DNA of 64,000 bases. It comes from Bacteroidaceae bacterium. Lineage in GTDB: Bacteria; Bacteroidota; Bacteroidia; Bacteroidales; Bacteroidaceae. Under the pieces are notes generated by a model. The model was not told where the DNA came from and made no database searches. It was given only the letters and a program-made list of their open reading frames with translations. Numbering within the stretch: position 1 is the stretch's first letter; each line of letters begins with the position of its first letter. Position numbers and translations under genes: made by a program. The stretch is from NCBI GenBank assembly GCA_017617315.1, contig JAFZWM010000007.1, positions 62,001-126,000 of the forward strand, read 5' to 3'. Positions 27,330-36,698 of the stretch are shown piece by piece.

Positions 27330-28012
27330 TGAATATCGCTATATTGTTAGCTGCTGGCAGTGGTACCCGTCTTGGGGCATCACTGCCAAAGCAGTTTTTG
27401 GAGGTTGGTGGCAAGACGATTCTCGAACATACCGTAGAGGCATTCGAGTCATCTGACGACATCGATGAGATTTCCATCGTTACGCGCGAGGATTATGTTG
27501 AAAAGGTGAGCGAACTGATAGGTGAGAGTCATCCGAAACTGAAGCGTGTGCTGATGGGTGGAAAGGAACGCTATCACAGCAGCATAGCCGCGATTGAGGC
27601 TTACACTAACGACGAGGACAACATCATGATTCACGATGCCGTCCGTCCGATGGTGAGCAAGCGCATAATCCGCGATTGTGTGGAAGCTCTGAAGAAGTAC
27701 GATGCCGTAGATGTTGCCGTTCCTGCCACTGATACAATTTTGCAGGTTGATGAGAACGGACTGATTTGCAACATTCCGCCTCGCAAGATGCTCAGAAACG
27801 TGCAGACACCGCAGTGCTTCAAGCGCAGGGTGATTGCCGAGGCTTACAAGCGTGGTCTTGCCGACCCTGAGTTCGTCACGACCGACGACTGCGGAGTTGT
27901 GCATCGTTACATGCCCGAAGTTCCGATATTCATCGTGGACGGCGAAAGCACGAATATCAAGATTACGTTCAAAGAGGACATAAAGACATTCGAAAGTTAT
28001 CTGAACCGCTGA
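27329..28012 (+). CDS. IspD/TarI-family cytidylyltransferase
   Basis: A 227-residue CTP:sugar/polyol-phosphate cytidylyltransferase. LLAAGSGTRLGASLPKQFL is the CTP-binding signature. GGKERYHSSIAAIE, IHDAVRPMVSKRII, ATDTILQV, NVQTPQCFKR, TTDDCG and STNIKITFKED follow. Family members are IspD (methylerythritol-phosphate cytidylyltransferase, isoprenoid synthesis) and TarI (ribitol-5-phosphate cytidylyltransferase). The HDAVRP, VDVAVPATDTI and DIPPRK-like stretches look nearer to TarI, and the gene is last in a nucleotide-sugar operon, so a CDP-polyol role is possible, but IspD cannot be excluded. It overlaps the rmlB stop by one base (TAATG). Confidence 0.8.
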   Translation: MNIAILLAAGSGTRLGASLPKQFLEVGGKTILEHTVEAFESSDDIDEISIVTREDYVEKVSELIGESHPKLKRVLMGGKERYHSSIAAIEAYTNDEDNIMIHDAVRPMVSKRIIRDCVEALKKYDAVDVAVPATDTILQVDENGLICNIPPRKMLRNVQTPQCFKRRVIAEAYKRGLADPEFVTTDDCGVVHRYMPEVPIFIVDGESTNIKITFKEDIKTFESYLNR

Positions 28013-28030
28013 TATGCGGTTCTTTTTTTT
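28003..28030 (+). terminator. Terminator overlapping the 3' end of the cytidylyltransferase gene
   Basis: Stem GAACCGC (28003-28009) / GCGGTTC (28016-28022) followed by eight T. The stop codon TGA lies in the loop. It ends the gmd-to-cytidylyltransferase operon. Confidence 0.85.
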
Positions 28031-28058
28031 GCAGACTGTCGGAAATGTATTATATTTG
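28028..28058 (+). promoter_or_regulatory. Promoter of the symporter gene, embedded in the preceding terminator
   Basis: TTTG (28028-28031), a 19-bp spacer and TATATTTG (28051-28058). The -33 element uses the last T residues of the upstream terminator. Only nine bases separate the -7 box from the ATG at 28068, so the mRNA leader would be very short. Confidence 0.7.
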
Positions 28059-28067
28059 CAGTCTATT

Positions 28068-29501
28068 ATGCATCTGATTGATTTTATAATATTTTTCCTT
28101 TTCACAGGAGGCATAGTGCTCTTTGGCTGTTCTTTTTTCAAGAAGAAGATTTCTTCGGAAGAGTTTGTGTCGGGTGGCCGCAACCTGCCGGGGTGGGTTG
28201 TTGGAATGTCAATATTTTCGACTTATGTAAGCAGCATAAGCTATTTGGGGTATCCGGGAATGGCATACGCCGGAAACTGGAACGCGTTCGTTTTCAGTCT
28301 GTCGATACCTGTTGCCGCCCTTTTTGCCGTTGTATATTTCGTTCCGTTTTATCGCAATCTGGGCTGCGTGTCGGCATACAGCTATCTCGAAGAGCGATTC
28401 GGATTGTGGGCAAGACTGTACGCATCAGCCTGCTATCTGCTTACACAAATGGCGCGCATCGGCACGATTCTGTTTCTGATGGCATTGCCGATGAACATTC
28501 TGCTGGGATGGGACTTGCAGCTTGTAATCGTATTGTCGTCAGTGGCAATAATAATGTATTCGATGTTCGGCGGAATAAAGGCTGTAATTTGGACCGAGGC
28601 TCTGCAAGGCATAGTGCTTATTGGCGGAACGATTGTGTGTATGCTCGTTCTGTTGTTTCAGACTCCGGGAGGACCGTCGAATGTTGTTGAGACGGCTTTG
28701 GCCGACGGCAAGTTCTCGCTTGGCAGTTTCTCGCTCGAACTCAGTTCTTCGACATTCTGGGTTTGTTTCGTTTACGGAATATTCACTAATTTGCAGAATT
28801 ACGGCATAGACCAGAGCTATGTGCAGCGATATCATGCCGCAAAGAGCGAGAAACAGGCAAAATTCAGTGCCATGTTCAGCGCATTTCTGTTCATTCCGGT
28901 GTCGGCGTTTTTCTTTATGATAGGCACTTCGCTGTATGTTTTCTACAAGTTACAGCCCGATTTGCTGCCGGCAAGCATCGTCAGGGCTGATGATGTCTTT
29001 CCTTATTTCATTGTGCATCAGTTGCCCGTTGGACTGACGGGACTTTTGATAGCTTCGATTTTCGCGAGCGGAATGAGTACGGTGGCAACATCAATCTCAT
29101 CCTCATCGACAATTATACTGACAGATTATTATGTGCGAGTGCGCTCGCTGGCTTCGGAGAAAGAGCGCATCAGGGTGCTGAAGATTTCGGGCGTGATTGT
29201 GGGGCTGATAGGAATCGTGGTAGCCATACTGCTGTCGCACGTTGATGGAATCCTAGATGCTTGGTGGAAACTATCGTCTGTCTTCAGCGGAGGAATGTTG
29301 GGATTGTTCCTTCTGGCATTCGTGAGCAAGAAAGTGGGCAATGTGGCGGCAGCTCTCGCCGTTATCTGCGGAGTGGCAATCATCGGATTCATATCGGCAG
29401 GAACGATGCTTCACGGCTATCTTGCCATCGTGTTCGGCACGGTGGTGATATTCTGCTCGGGATTTCTGTTTACAATGATTTTAGACCGAAGGCGCAGGTA
29501 A
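28068..29501 (+). CDS. Sodium:solute symporter family transporter
   Basis: A 477-residue inner-membrane protein with about 13 hydrophobic segments, of the SSS family that couples sodium entry to uptake of sugars or other solutes. The conserved opening is SGGRNLPGWVVGMSIFSTYVSSISYLG-like (first half visible), followed by NLQNYGIDQSYVQRYHAAKSEKQA and FASGMSTVATSISSSSTI, which match sodium/sugar symporter signatures. The ATG at 28068 is preferred over an upstream TTG-type start because the first membrane segment begins directly after it and a consensus promoter sits just before it. It heads the row of pectin-type hydrolases, so it probably imports a released monosaccharide such as rhamnose or galacturonate (inference). 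Confidence 0.88.
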   Translation: MHLIDFIIFFLFTGGIVLFGCSFFKKKISSEEFVSGGRNLPGWVVGMSIFSTYVSSISYLGYPGMAYAGNWNAFVFSLSIPVAALFAVVYFVPFYRNLGCVSAYSYLEERFGLWARLYASACYLLTQMARIGTILFLMALPMNILLGWDLQLVIVLSSVAIIMYSMFGGIKAVIWTEALQGIVLIGGTIVCMLVLLFQTPGGPSNVVETALADGKFSLGSFSLELSSSTFWVCFVYGIFTNLQNYGIDQSYVQRYHAAKSEKQAKFSAMFSAFLFIPVSAFFFMIGTSLYVFYKLQPDLLPASIVRADDVFPYFIVHQLPVGLTGLLIASIFASGMSTVATSISSSSTIILTDYYVRVRSLASEKERIRVLKISGVIVGLIGIVVAILLSHVDGILDAWWKLSSVFSGGMLGLFLLAFVSKKVGNVAAALAVICGVAIIGFISAGTMLHGYLAIVFGTVVIFCSGFLFTMILDRRRR

Positions 29502-29563
29502 AACTCGCTAACTATACGAAAAGATGATAACTTACTAATAAAAAATATAGGTAAAATACAAAT

Positions 29564-31678
29564 ATGAAGAATCTTATTTTAATTGTGGCAGGATTGTTGT
29601 CTGCCTCGTCGGTAATGGCGCAGAATGGCGGCCTTACCGATATGAGTAAAAGTAAATTTTCGCAGATGAGCAACACTCCGCTCGGTGCAGTTAAGTGGAC
29701 TGGCGGATTTTGGGGAGAACGATTTGGCGTGTACAGCAACACATCGTTGCAAAGCATGTGGAACACATGGAACAATCCAGATATAAGTCACGGCTTCAGA
29801 AACTTTGAGATTGCAGCCGGCGATTGTCAGGGCGAGCACTGGGGACCTCCGTTCCACGACGGCGACATGTATAAGTGGCTCGAAGGCGTGGCATCTGTCT
29901 ATGCCGTTACGAAGAATCCAGAACTAGACAAACTTATGGATTATTTCATCGAGAGAGTGGCGAAGGCACAGCGCGCCGACGGATACATTCACACACCGGT
30001 GATTATAGACGAGAAGAACAAGGGCGTTGACACACATTCGGGCAAGCAGCAGACTGTTATCGGCACAAAAGTGGGTGCAGAGAACGAGAAGGGCGCTTTT
30101 GCCAACCGACTGAATTTTGAGACATATAACCTCGGTCATCTGATGATGGCCGGGATCATGCACAAGCGCGCAACGGGCAAGACAACGCTGTTCAACTGTG
30201 CTGTAAAGGCTACCGATTTTCTTTGCCATTTTTACGAGACGGCTTCGGCAGAACTGGCGCGAAACGCTATCTGCCCATCGCACTATATGGGCGTTGTAGA
30301 GATGTATCGCGAGACAGGAAACAAACGCTATCTGGAGTTGTCGAAGAATCTGATAAACATCCGCGGAATGGTTGAGAACGGAACAGACGACAATCAGGAC
30401 AGAATTCCGTTCCGTCAGCAATATAACGCAATGGGACACGCCGTGCGTTCAAACTATTTGTATGCCGGCGTTGCCGATGTGTATGCCGAGACTGGCGAGG
30501 AGCAGTTGATGAAGAATCTGACAAGCATCTGGAAGGACATCGTTACTCGAAAGATGTACATCACAGGCGCGTGCGGAGCGTTGTACGACGGAACATCGCC
30601 CGACGGAACTTGCTACGAACCTGATTCAATCCAAAAGGTTCATCAGAGCTATGGTCGTCCATATCAGTTGCCAAACAGCACGGCTCACAACGAGACTTGC
30701 GCCAACATCGGAAACATGCTTTTTAACTGGCGAATGTTGGAGGCTACTGGCGATGCAAAGTATGCCGACATCGTAGAAACTGCGCTGTACAACAGTGTGT
30801 TGAGCGGCATCAGCCTCGATGGAAAGAAGTATTTCTATACCAATCCGTTGCGTATCAGCGCCGACCTTCCTTACACGCTTCGCTGGCCGAAGGAGAGAAC
30901 CGAATACATCAGTTGTTTCTGCTGTCCTCCAAACACTCTGAGAACCGTTTGTCAGGCGCAAAACTACGCTTATTCGGTTGCCGACAAGACTCTCTTCTGC
31001 AATCTTTACGGCGAGAATACTCTCACAACCACTATTCAAGGCATTGGCGATGTCGTTTTCGAACAGAAAACATCTTATCCGTGGGATGGCAACGTAACGC
31101 TCGTTCTCACAAAGATTGCCAAGAGCAAGAACGCTGGAAAGACGGCAAATATCAAGAACGAAATGACTCTTAACATGCGCGTTCCTGAATGGTGCGACGG
31201 CGCGGAACTCAGAGTAAACGGCGAGAAGATTGAAGGCGATTTCAAGGCAAACTCATACGCAAGCGTTAAGCGAGTGTGGAAGAAGGGCGACAAGGTTGAG
31301 TTCGTAATGCCGATGCGTGCGCGCCTGATGGAGGCGAATCCGCTGGCCGAGGAAATCAGAAATCAGATTGCCATAAAGCGCGGCCCGATTGTATATTGCC
31401 TTGAAAGTCAGGACTTGCCATCGGGCGTAAAGATTGACGATGTGCTGATTCCATCGGACATCAAGCTGACTCCGAAGAAGGTTAAGATTGACGGCAGCGA
31501 CATCACCGCACTCGAAGGCGAGGTGAGCGTAAGCGACGAGGCCGACTGGAATGGCACTCTGTATCGCGAAATCGGCACATCAAAGCGAACCGTAAAGGTA
31601 ACGTTCATCCCGTATTATGCGTGGGGCAACCGCGGAAAGGGTGAAATGACAGTATGGATGCCATTAGCAAGAAAATAA
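29564..31678 (+). CDS. GH127-type glycoside hydrolase (DUF1680)
   Basis: A 704-residue exported enzyme with signal peptide MKNLILIVAGLLSASSVMAQ. The DUF1680/GH127 fold is shown by WTGGFWGERF, HDGDMYKWLEG, NLGHLMMAGIMH and YITGACGALYDG. The putative metal/nucleophile residues lie in NETCANIGNM (about residue 375) and ISCFCCPPNTLR (about residue 450). Known GH127 enzymes are beta-L-arabinofuranosidases, and one RG-II enzyme is reported to act on aceric acid. It lies 62 bp after the symporter and 2 bp before the next gene. Substrate is not decided by sequence; a pectin side chain is likely from context. Confidence 0.85.
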   Translation: MKNLILIVAGLLSASSVMAQNGGLTDMSKSKFSQMSNTPLGAVKWTGGFWGERFGVYSNTSLQSMWNTWNNPDISHGFRNFEIAAGDCQGEHWGPPFHDGDMYKWLEGVASVYAVTKNPELDKLMDYFIERVAKAQRADGYIHTPVIIDEKNKGVDTHSGKQQTVIGTKVGAENEKGAFANRLNFETYNLGHLMMAGIMHKRATGKTTLFNCAVKATDFLCHFYETASAELARNAICPSHYMGVVEMYRETGNKRYLELSKNLINIRGMVENGTDDNQDRIPFRQQYNAMGHAVRSNYLYAGVADVYAETGEEQLMKNLTSIWKDIVTRKMYITGACGALYDGTSPDGTCYEPDSIQKVHQSYGRPYQLPNSTAHNETCANIGNMLFNWRMLEATGDAKYADIVETALYNSVLSGISLDGKKYFYTNPLRISADLPYTLRWPKERTEYISCFCCPPNTLRTVCQAQNYAYSVADKTLFCNLYGENTLTTTIQGIGDVVFEQKTSYPWDGNVTLVLTKIAKSKNAGKTANIKNEMTLNMRVPEWCDGAELRVNGEKIEGDFKANSYASVKRVWKKGDKVEFVMPMRARLMEANPLAEEIRNQIAIKRGPIVYCLESQDLPSGVKIDDVLIPSDIKLTPKKVKIDGSDITALEGEVSVSDEADWNGTLYREIGTSKRTVKVTFIPYYAWGNRGKGEMTVWMPLARK

Positions 31679-31680
31679 AT

Positions 31681-33546
31681 ATGAAGAGTTTTGTTACCGC
31701 AGCCCTGCTGCTTTGTTCGGCTTTGGGATATGGACAGACCGTCTATGTGTCGCCTAATGGAAACGATGCCAACGACGGTTCGGCAGGCAGTCCGAAGGCA
31801 ACGCTGGCAGGAGCGTTCCGCGCCATTCGTGCGCTTCCGGGCGAGCCTGATTTGAAGGACGGACAGAAAGTTCAGTCAATCTGCGAGCCGAAGAAAATCG
31901 TCATGACATCGGGCGAATACAGTGTCTACGAACCGATTTTCGTCCGTCCCGAGGACAGCGACGTAGTTGTCGAGGGCAACGGAGCCGTCATCTCCGGCGG
32001 AGTAAAAATCGGCGGTTGGAAGAAGCAGGGCAAGCTCTTGGTTGCCGACGTGCCCGATTTCTGCGGTCGGCCGTTCAGTTTCCGACAGTTGTATGTAAAC
32101 GGACAGAAGGCTGTGCGCGCCCGCGATGTCGAGAATTTCGACAAGATGGCAAGAGTCAAGTCGCTCGACAAGCCCAACCAGATTCTGTACGTTCCGGCAA
32201 CGCCAGCCATCAAGAAACTTAGGCAGAGTGGCATTGGATATGCCGAAATGGTGCTTCATGAGATGTGGTGCGTGGCAAATCTGCGCATCAAATCGATAGA
32301 CATAAAGGGCGATAGTGCCGCCATTACGTTCCACCAGCCAGAAAGCAAGATTCAGTTTGAGCATCCTTGGCCGTGTCCGATGATTACGACCGACGGACAC
32401 AACTCGGCTTTCTATCTTACAAACTCGATGGCGCTTCTTGACAAGCCCGGCGAGTGGTTTCACGACATAAAGACGAACAAACTTTATTATTACCCGAAGT
32501 CGGGCGAGGTGGTGAAGGAAGCCGTCGTTCCAGCCGTTGAGACGCTTCTCAGAGTAGAAGGAACGATAGACTCGCCAGTCAGAAACGTAGTGTTCAAGAA
32601 TCTGACATTCATCCACTCAACATGGATGCGCCCGACAGAGAAAGGACACGTTCCGCTTCAGGCTGGAATGTATCTGACTGATGCCTACAAACTGCGTCCG
32701 AGCATCATCCGCCCAGACCGAAATCACAAGCTTGACAATCAGGGATGGCTTGGCAGACCGGCTTCAGCCGTCGTAGTTAAGGCGGCAAGCGGAATCAGTT
32801 TCGAGGAATGTACGTTTGCGCATCTCGGCTCGTCGGGAATCGACTACGAATGGGCAACCGATGGCGGAAACATCGTAGGATGCTCGTTCTACGACATTGC
32901 AGGAAACGGCATCGTTGCCGGAAGCTTCTCGCCCGAGGCGTTCGAGACTCATCAGCCTTACGACCCGTCGGACGGCCGTGAAGTCTGCCGCGGTCTGAAC
33001 ATCGTAAGCAACAGCATAACCAACGTAACCAACGAGGATTGGGGCACGCTTGGCATCTGCGCCGGATTTGTGCGCGACATGGTTATTGCCCACAACGAGA
33101 TAAGCGAGGTGTCGTACAGCGGAATAAACCTTGGCTGGGGCTGGACTCAGAGCGTGAACTGCATGCGCGGCAACGAGGTTTACCGAAACGTGATTCATCA
33201 TTATGCCAAGCATATGTACGACTGCGCCGGAATCTACACTCTGGGCGCGCAGCCAAAGACGTTCGTAACCGGAAACGTGGTTCACAGCATCTATCATCCA
33301 ACGTATGCCCACGACCCTAATCATTGGTTCTATCTCTACACCGACGAGGGCTCGAGCTTCATAACCCTCACCGACAATTGGACCGAAGGCGACAAGTTCC
33401 TGAAAAACGCTACGGGGCCGGGCAACGTGTGGGAAAATAACGGCCCAGAGGTGAGCGACAGCATAAAATCGCTTGCCGGAATCAGAAAAGACATCGACAT
33501 TGATGCTCTGCGAAAGGAGATTAGGACAAGAAAAAGCAAAAAATAA
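31681..33546 (+). CDS. Right-handed beta-helix hydrolase, GH141-like
   Basis: A 621-residue exported protein with signal peptide MKSFVTAALLLCSALGYGQ. It opens with TVYVSPNGNDANDGSAGSP, the common start of secreted beta-helix carbohydrate enzymes. GAVISGGVKIGGW, FRQLYVNGQKAVRAR and the helix lines FEECTFAHLGSSGIDYEW, IVGCSFYDIAGNGIVAG and VIHHYAKHMYDCAGIYT follow. This layout fits family GH141 (alpha-L-fucosidase or xylanase), but I cannot run a profile search, so a lyase or another beta-helix hydrolase remains possible. ATG at 31681 is chosen because the signal peptide begins there. It is cotranscribed with the GH127 gene (2 bp gap) and the GH78 gene (15 bp gap). Confidence 0.75.
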   Translation: MKSFVTAALLLCSALGYGQTVYVSPNGNDANDGSAGSPKATLAGAFRAIRALPGEPDLKDGQKVQSICEPKKIVMTSGEYSVYEPIFVRPEDSDVVVEGNGAVISGGVKIGGWKKQGKLLVADVPDFCGRPFSFRQLYVNGQKAVRARDVENFDKMARVKSLDKPNQILYVPATPAIKKLRQSGIGYAEMVLHEMWCVANLRIKSIDIKGDSAAITFHQPESKIQFEHPWPCPMITTDGHNSAFYLTNSMALLDKPGEWFHDIKTNKLYYYPKSGEVVKEAVVPAVETLLRVEGTIDSPVRNVVFKNLTFIHSTWMRPTEKGHVPLQAGMYLTDAYKLRPSIIRPDRNHKLDNQGWLGRPASAVVVKAASGISFEECTFAHLGSSGIDYEWATDGGNIVGCSFYDIAGNGIVAGSFSPEAFETHQPYDPSDGREVCRGLNIVSNSITNVTNEDWGTLGICAGFVRDMVIAHNEISEVSYSGINLGWGWTQSVNCMRGNEVYRNVIHHYAKHMYDCAGIYTLGAQPKTFVTGNVVHSIYHPTYAHDPNHWFYLYTDEGSSFITLTDNWTEGDKFLKNATGPGNVWENNGPEVSDSIKSLAGIRKDIDIDALRKEIRTRKSKK

Positions 33547-33561
33547 AATTCAGATAAACAG

Positions 33562-35703
33562 ATGAACAAATTATATTTAACTCTGATGGCTTTTGCGATG
33601 AGTGCCGCAGCCTCTGCCCAGACATGGATTTGGTATCCGGGCGACTATGAGATTTGGCTCGGAAACAAGATGAACAACCGACGCACCGAGCGTGGCGCGT
33701 TCTTCCCTCCGTTCTGGAAGACCGACACGCACTATCCGGTTGTGGAATTCAGCACGAAGATTGACCTTGCCGCCGACGAGGAGATTGAAATCGCTTCGGA
33801 AGGCAAGTTCAACATCAAACTCGACGGAAAACTTCAGTTCGGAATGCCTTCGAAGTTCCGTCTTCCTGCCGGAAAACATTCGCTCAACATAAAGGTCTGG
33901 AATCAGAACACTCCGCCGGCAATTTTTGTCAACGGAAAGACCGTAAAGAGCGGTTCGGACTGGAAAGTTACGTACGAGGACAAGGAATGGATTGACGAGA
34001 GCGGAAAGGCAAGCGACACTTCGGCAACAATCTACATGTCAGCCGGTTGCTGGAATTTCAATTCGGCAGAAGAGAAGCCTTCGGAATTCTCTCTTTCTCG
34101 TAAGCCGATGGATGCCGTGCAGAAGAAGTCTGCCAAGGACGGCATGCTGTTCGATTTCGGAAAAGAAACCTTCGGCTATCTCACTCTGAAGAATGTCGAG
34201 GGCAACGGCACGGTCAGCATCTACTACGGCGAAAGTCCCGAGGAGGCGTTGGATACCGAGCATTGCGAGACGCTCGACAAGATAAGCTACACGGCATCAG
34301 AAATAACTGATTTGGCTGTGAACGATGCCACCGCGCGAAAGCCGGAATACACACTCGGAAACAGCAAGGCGTTCCGCTATGTCTACGTTGTTGCCGACAA
34401 TGGCGTGAAGGTCGGCGATGTTGGCATGGACTACGAGTTCAGCAAGGTTGATTACCGTGGCTCGTTCAAGTGCAGCGACGATGAACTGAACAACATCTGG
34501 AATGTGGGAGCATACACAATGCACCTCACTACGCGCGAGTTCTTCATCGACGGCATAAAGCGCGACCGCTGGGTGTGGAGCGGCGATGCCGTTCAGAGCT
34601 ATCTGATGAACTACTATCTGTTCTTCGACAGCGAGACGGTAAAGCGAACCACATGGCAACTACGCGGAAAAGACCCTGTTACGAGCCACATCAACACCAT
34701 CATGGATTATACATTCTATTGGTTTGTAGGAATATACGACTATTACATGTATACCGGCGACAAAGAATTTGTAAAGCAGATTTATCCGCGTATGCAGTCG
34801 CTTATGGAATATGTGATGGGCAGAACAAACAAGAACGGCATGGTTGAGGGCATGACCGGCGACTGGGTCTTTGTTGATTGGGCCGACGGATATCTCGACA
34901 AGAAGGGCGAACTCTCGTTCGAGCAGGTCCTCTTCTGCCGAAGCCTTCAGGCAATGGCTCTGTGTGCCGATTTGGCTGGCGAGAAGGCCGATGCCGAGAA
35001 ATTCTCAAAGCTCGCCGTAAATCTGAAAGCCAAGCTGATGCCTGCCTTCTGGAACGAAGAGAAGAAGGCTATGGTTCACAATCGTGTGAACGGCAACCAG
35101 AGTTATGCCGTTACACGCTATTCAAACATGTTCAGCGTGTTCTTCGACTACTTCACCGACGAGCAGAAACTGCAGATAAAGAAGAGCGTTCTGCTTAACA
35201 ACAGCATCCTTGGCATAACAACGCCTTACATGCGATTCTACGAACTTGAGGCGCTCTGTCAGCTTGGCGAGCACGACAACGTGATGAAGGAGATGAAGAG
35301 CTACTGGGGCGGAATGCTGAAGGAGGGCGCAACAAGTTTTTGGGAGAAGTACAACCCGACCGAGAAGGGCACGCAGCACTTGGAGATGTACGGCCGTCCT
35401 TACGGAAAGAGCCTCTGCCACGCATGGGGAGCGAGTCCGATATATCTTCTCGGCAAGTACTATCTCGGCGTGCGTCCAACCAAGCCGGGCTACGAGGAAT
35501 ATGTGGTTGAGCCTCATCTCGGTGGCCTGAAATGGATGGAAGGCGATGTGCCGACACCAAATGGCTGCATCCACGTTTACATGGACAAGAAAGTCGTAAA
35601 GGTTAAGTCTGGCGAAGGCAAGGGAACGATAATCGTAAAGACAAAGAGCGGTAAGAAAATCGTTTCTGTTCCGGCAGGCGAAGAAGTAAGCGTAAAACTC
35701 TGA
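33562..35703 (+). CDS. Alpha-L-rhamnosidase, GH78
   Basis: A 713-residue exported enzyme with signal peptide MNKLYLTLMAFAMSAAASAQ. An N-terminal beta-sandwich precedes the alpha/alpha barrel. The GH78 catalytic signature FFIDGIKRDRWVWSGDA lies at about residues 325-342, with the general-acid region supplied by its acidic residues. TGDWVFVDWADGY, the later GATSFWEKYNP and SLCHAWGASPIYLL complete the family pattern, followed by a small C-terminal beta domain. It removes terminal alpha-L-rhamnose, a major sugar of rhamnogalacturonans. Last gene of the symporter-led operon. Confidence 0.9.
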   Translation: MNKLYLTLMAFAMSAAASAQTWIWYPGDYEIWLGNKMNNRRTERGAFFPPFWKTDTHYPVVEFSTKIDLAADEEIEIASEGKFNIKLDGKLQFGMPSKFRLPAGKHSLNIKVWNQNTPPAIFVNGKTVKSGSDWKVTYEDKEWIDESGKASDTSATIYMSAGCWNFNSAEEKPSEFSLSRKPMDAVQKKSAKDGMLFDFGKETFGYLTLKNVEGNGTVSIYYGESPEEALDTEHCETLDKISYTASEITDLAVNDATARKPEYTLGNSKAFRYVYVVADNGVKVGDVGMDYEFSKVDYRGSFKCSDDELNNIWNVGAYTMHLTTREFFIDGIKRDRWVWSGDAVQSYLMNYYLFFDSETVKRTTWQLRGKDPVTSHINTIMDYTFYWFVGIYDYYMYTGDKEFVKQIYPRMQSLMEYVMGRTNKNGMVEGMTGDWVFVDWADGYLDKKGELSFEQVLFCRSLQAMALCADLAGEKADAEKFSKLAVNLKAKLMPAFWNEEKKAMVHNRVNGNQSYAVTRYSNMFSVFFDYFTDEQKLQIKKSVLLNNSILGITTPYMRFYELEALCQLGEHDNVMKEMKSYWGGMLKEGATSFWEKYNPTEKGTQHLEMYGRPYGKSLCHAWGASPIYLLGKYYLGVRPTKPGYEEYVVEPHLGGLKWMEGDVPTPNGCIHVYMDKKVVKVKSGEGKGTIIVKTKSGKKIVSVPAGEEVSVKL

Positions 35704-35716
35704 TAATGCAAAATAT

Positions 35717-35745
35717 AGCCCGGCTGAAAAAGTCGGGCTTTTTTT
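35717..35745 (+). terminator. Terminator of the GH operon
   Basis: Stem AGCCCGGC (35717-35724) / GTCGGGCT (35732-35739) with one mismatch and a run of T to 35745, just after the GH78 stop. Confidence 0.85.
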
Positions 35746-35791
35746 GTGTAAAAAAACTTTCAGTCGTGCAATGTTTCTGAAAAATCTGCAT

Positions 35792-35799
35792 TATATTTG
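35792..35799 (+). promoter_or_regulatory. Likely -7 box of the lipoprotein gene
   Basis: TATATTTG, exact TAnnTTTG match, 19 bases before the ATG at 35819. The 12-base context TTATATTTGCAG is identical to that at the symporter promoter. No clear -33 element at the right spacing. Confidence 0.45.
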
Positions 35800-35818
35800 C
35801 AGAAATTACCAAAAAAAC

Positions 35819-36640
35819 ATGAAAAAATACTTAATCATTCTTTTTAGCCTTTTGGCTGCGTTTACTTTTACATCGTGTTCTGACGATGAAAAAGACAAAG
35901 AAAAAGATGCTGTAACAGAAGTGGATGTTTTCGTTTCAGACGAAATTGGCATCATGTACGATTTGCTTGATACCGAATGTACTTATCCTATTGTGTGTAT
36001 GCTTGTAAAAGAAGGAGATACTGGCGATTGGCAGAAACTGCCTTTCGACTTTATCGAGGGCTTTACTTACAAGAAGGGCCATTCGTATACTCTTAGGGTG
36101 AGCAAGACGATTCTTGCCAATCCGCCTCAGGACGCGCTGAACTTTACATACAAGATGAAGGAGATTGTAAAGGACGAGGTCGTGTCAGAGCCTGATTTTC
36201 TGGCAGTTGATATAAATTCTGAGGCTGATATCGAGTACGAGGAAAGGTGTCCGTTTGCCAAGTATGCCGTGGATTCGCCAGTCTTGATTGATAAGGATGG
36301 CAAAATCTATGCCTCAAACGGCCGTATTCGTCCGCAATTCGATAACTGCCGCATCTACCTGGATAATGTTCTTGATAAGAATGATCCGAACTGGGTAATG
36401 TTCAACAGAGTGCAATATATGGCGCTGTATGCCTATGTCTTTTCGCCGTTGTCTGACAAGATTTCGCTCGTGTCGGTATCGGGAGGCGGTCCTATGCTGA
36501 AAGATATCATTTCTGAGTCTGAGTTAGACAATATCGCATCGAAATTTGCAGTCGGTGAAGAACTGAAATTCGTTGTCGTGTTGGTCAATGTAAACAGGAA
36601 AGGACTTCAGAGACTTGAGATTGTAATCAGACGCTGCTGA
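35819..36640 (+). CDS. Lipoprotein with DUF4377-like domain
   Basis: A 273-residue exported lipoprotein. The signal is MKKYLIILFSLLAAFTFTSC with the lipobox Cys at residue 20 followed by SDDEKDKEKD, acidic residues of the kind that favour surface export in Bacteroidota. The stretch YPIVCMLVKEGDTGDWQKLP followed by IEGFTYKKGHSYTLRV resembles the DUF4377 pattern of a Cys-containing strand plus a G-x-x-Y-x-L-x-V line. The C-terminal half is not recognised. The ATG at 35819 is chosen for the signal peptide. It is flanked by a terminator on each side, so it is a single-gene unit inside the pectin locus. Function unknown. Confidence 0.7.
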   Translation: MKKYLIILFSLLAAFTFTSCSDDEKDKEKDAVTEVDVFVSDEIGIMYDLLDTECTYPIVCMLVKEGDTGDWQKLPFDFIEGFTYKKGHSYTLRVSKTILANPPQDALNFTYKMKEIVKDEVVSEPDFLAVDINSEADIEYEERCPFAKYAVDSPVLIDKDGKIYASNGRIRPQFDNCRIYLDNVLDKNDPNWVMFNRVQYMALYAYVFSPLSDKISLVSVSGGGPMLKDIISESELDNIASKFAVGEELKFVVVLVNVNRKGLQRLEIVIRRC

Positions 36641-36658
36641 CGGCAGCTCGCTAATAAG

Positions 36659-36698
36659 AAAAACAGCGGAAAGGCTCAACTGCTTTTCCGCTGTTTTT
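36659..36698. terminator. Bidirectional terminator
   Basis: Arms AAAAACAGCGGAAA (36659-36672) and TTTCCGCTGTTTTT (36685-36698) pair perfectly around a 12-base loop. It serves the lipoprotein gene and, on the minus strand, the GH28 gene whose stop codon lies at 36699-36701. Confidence 0.85.
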
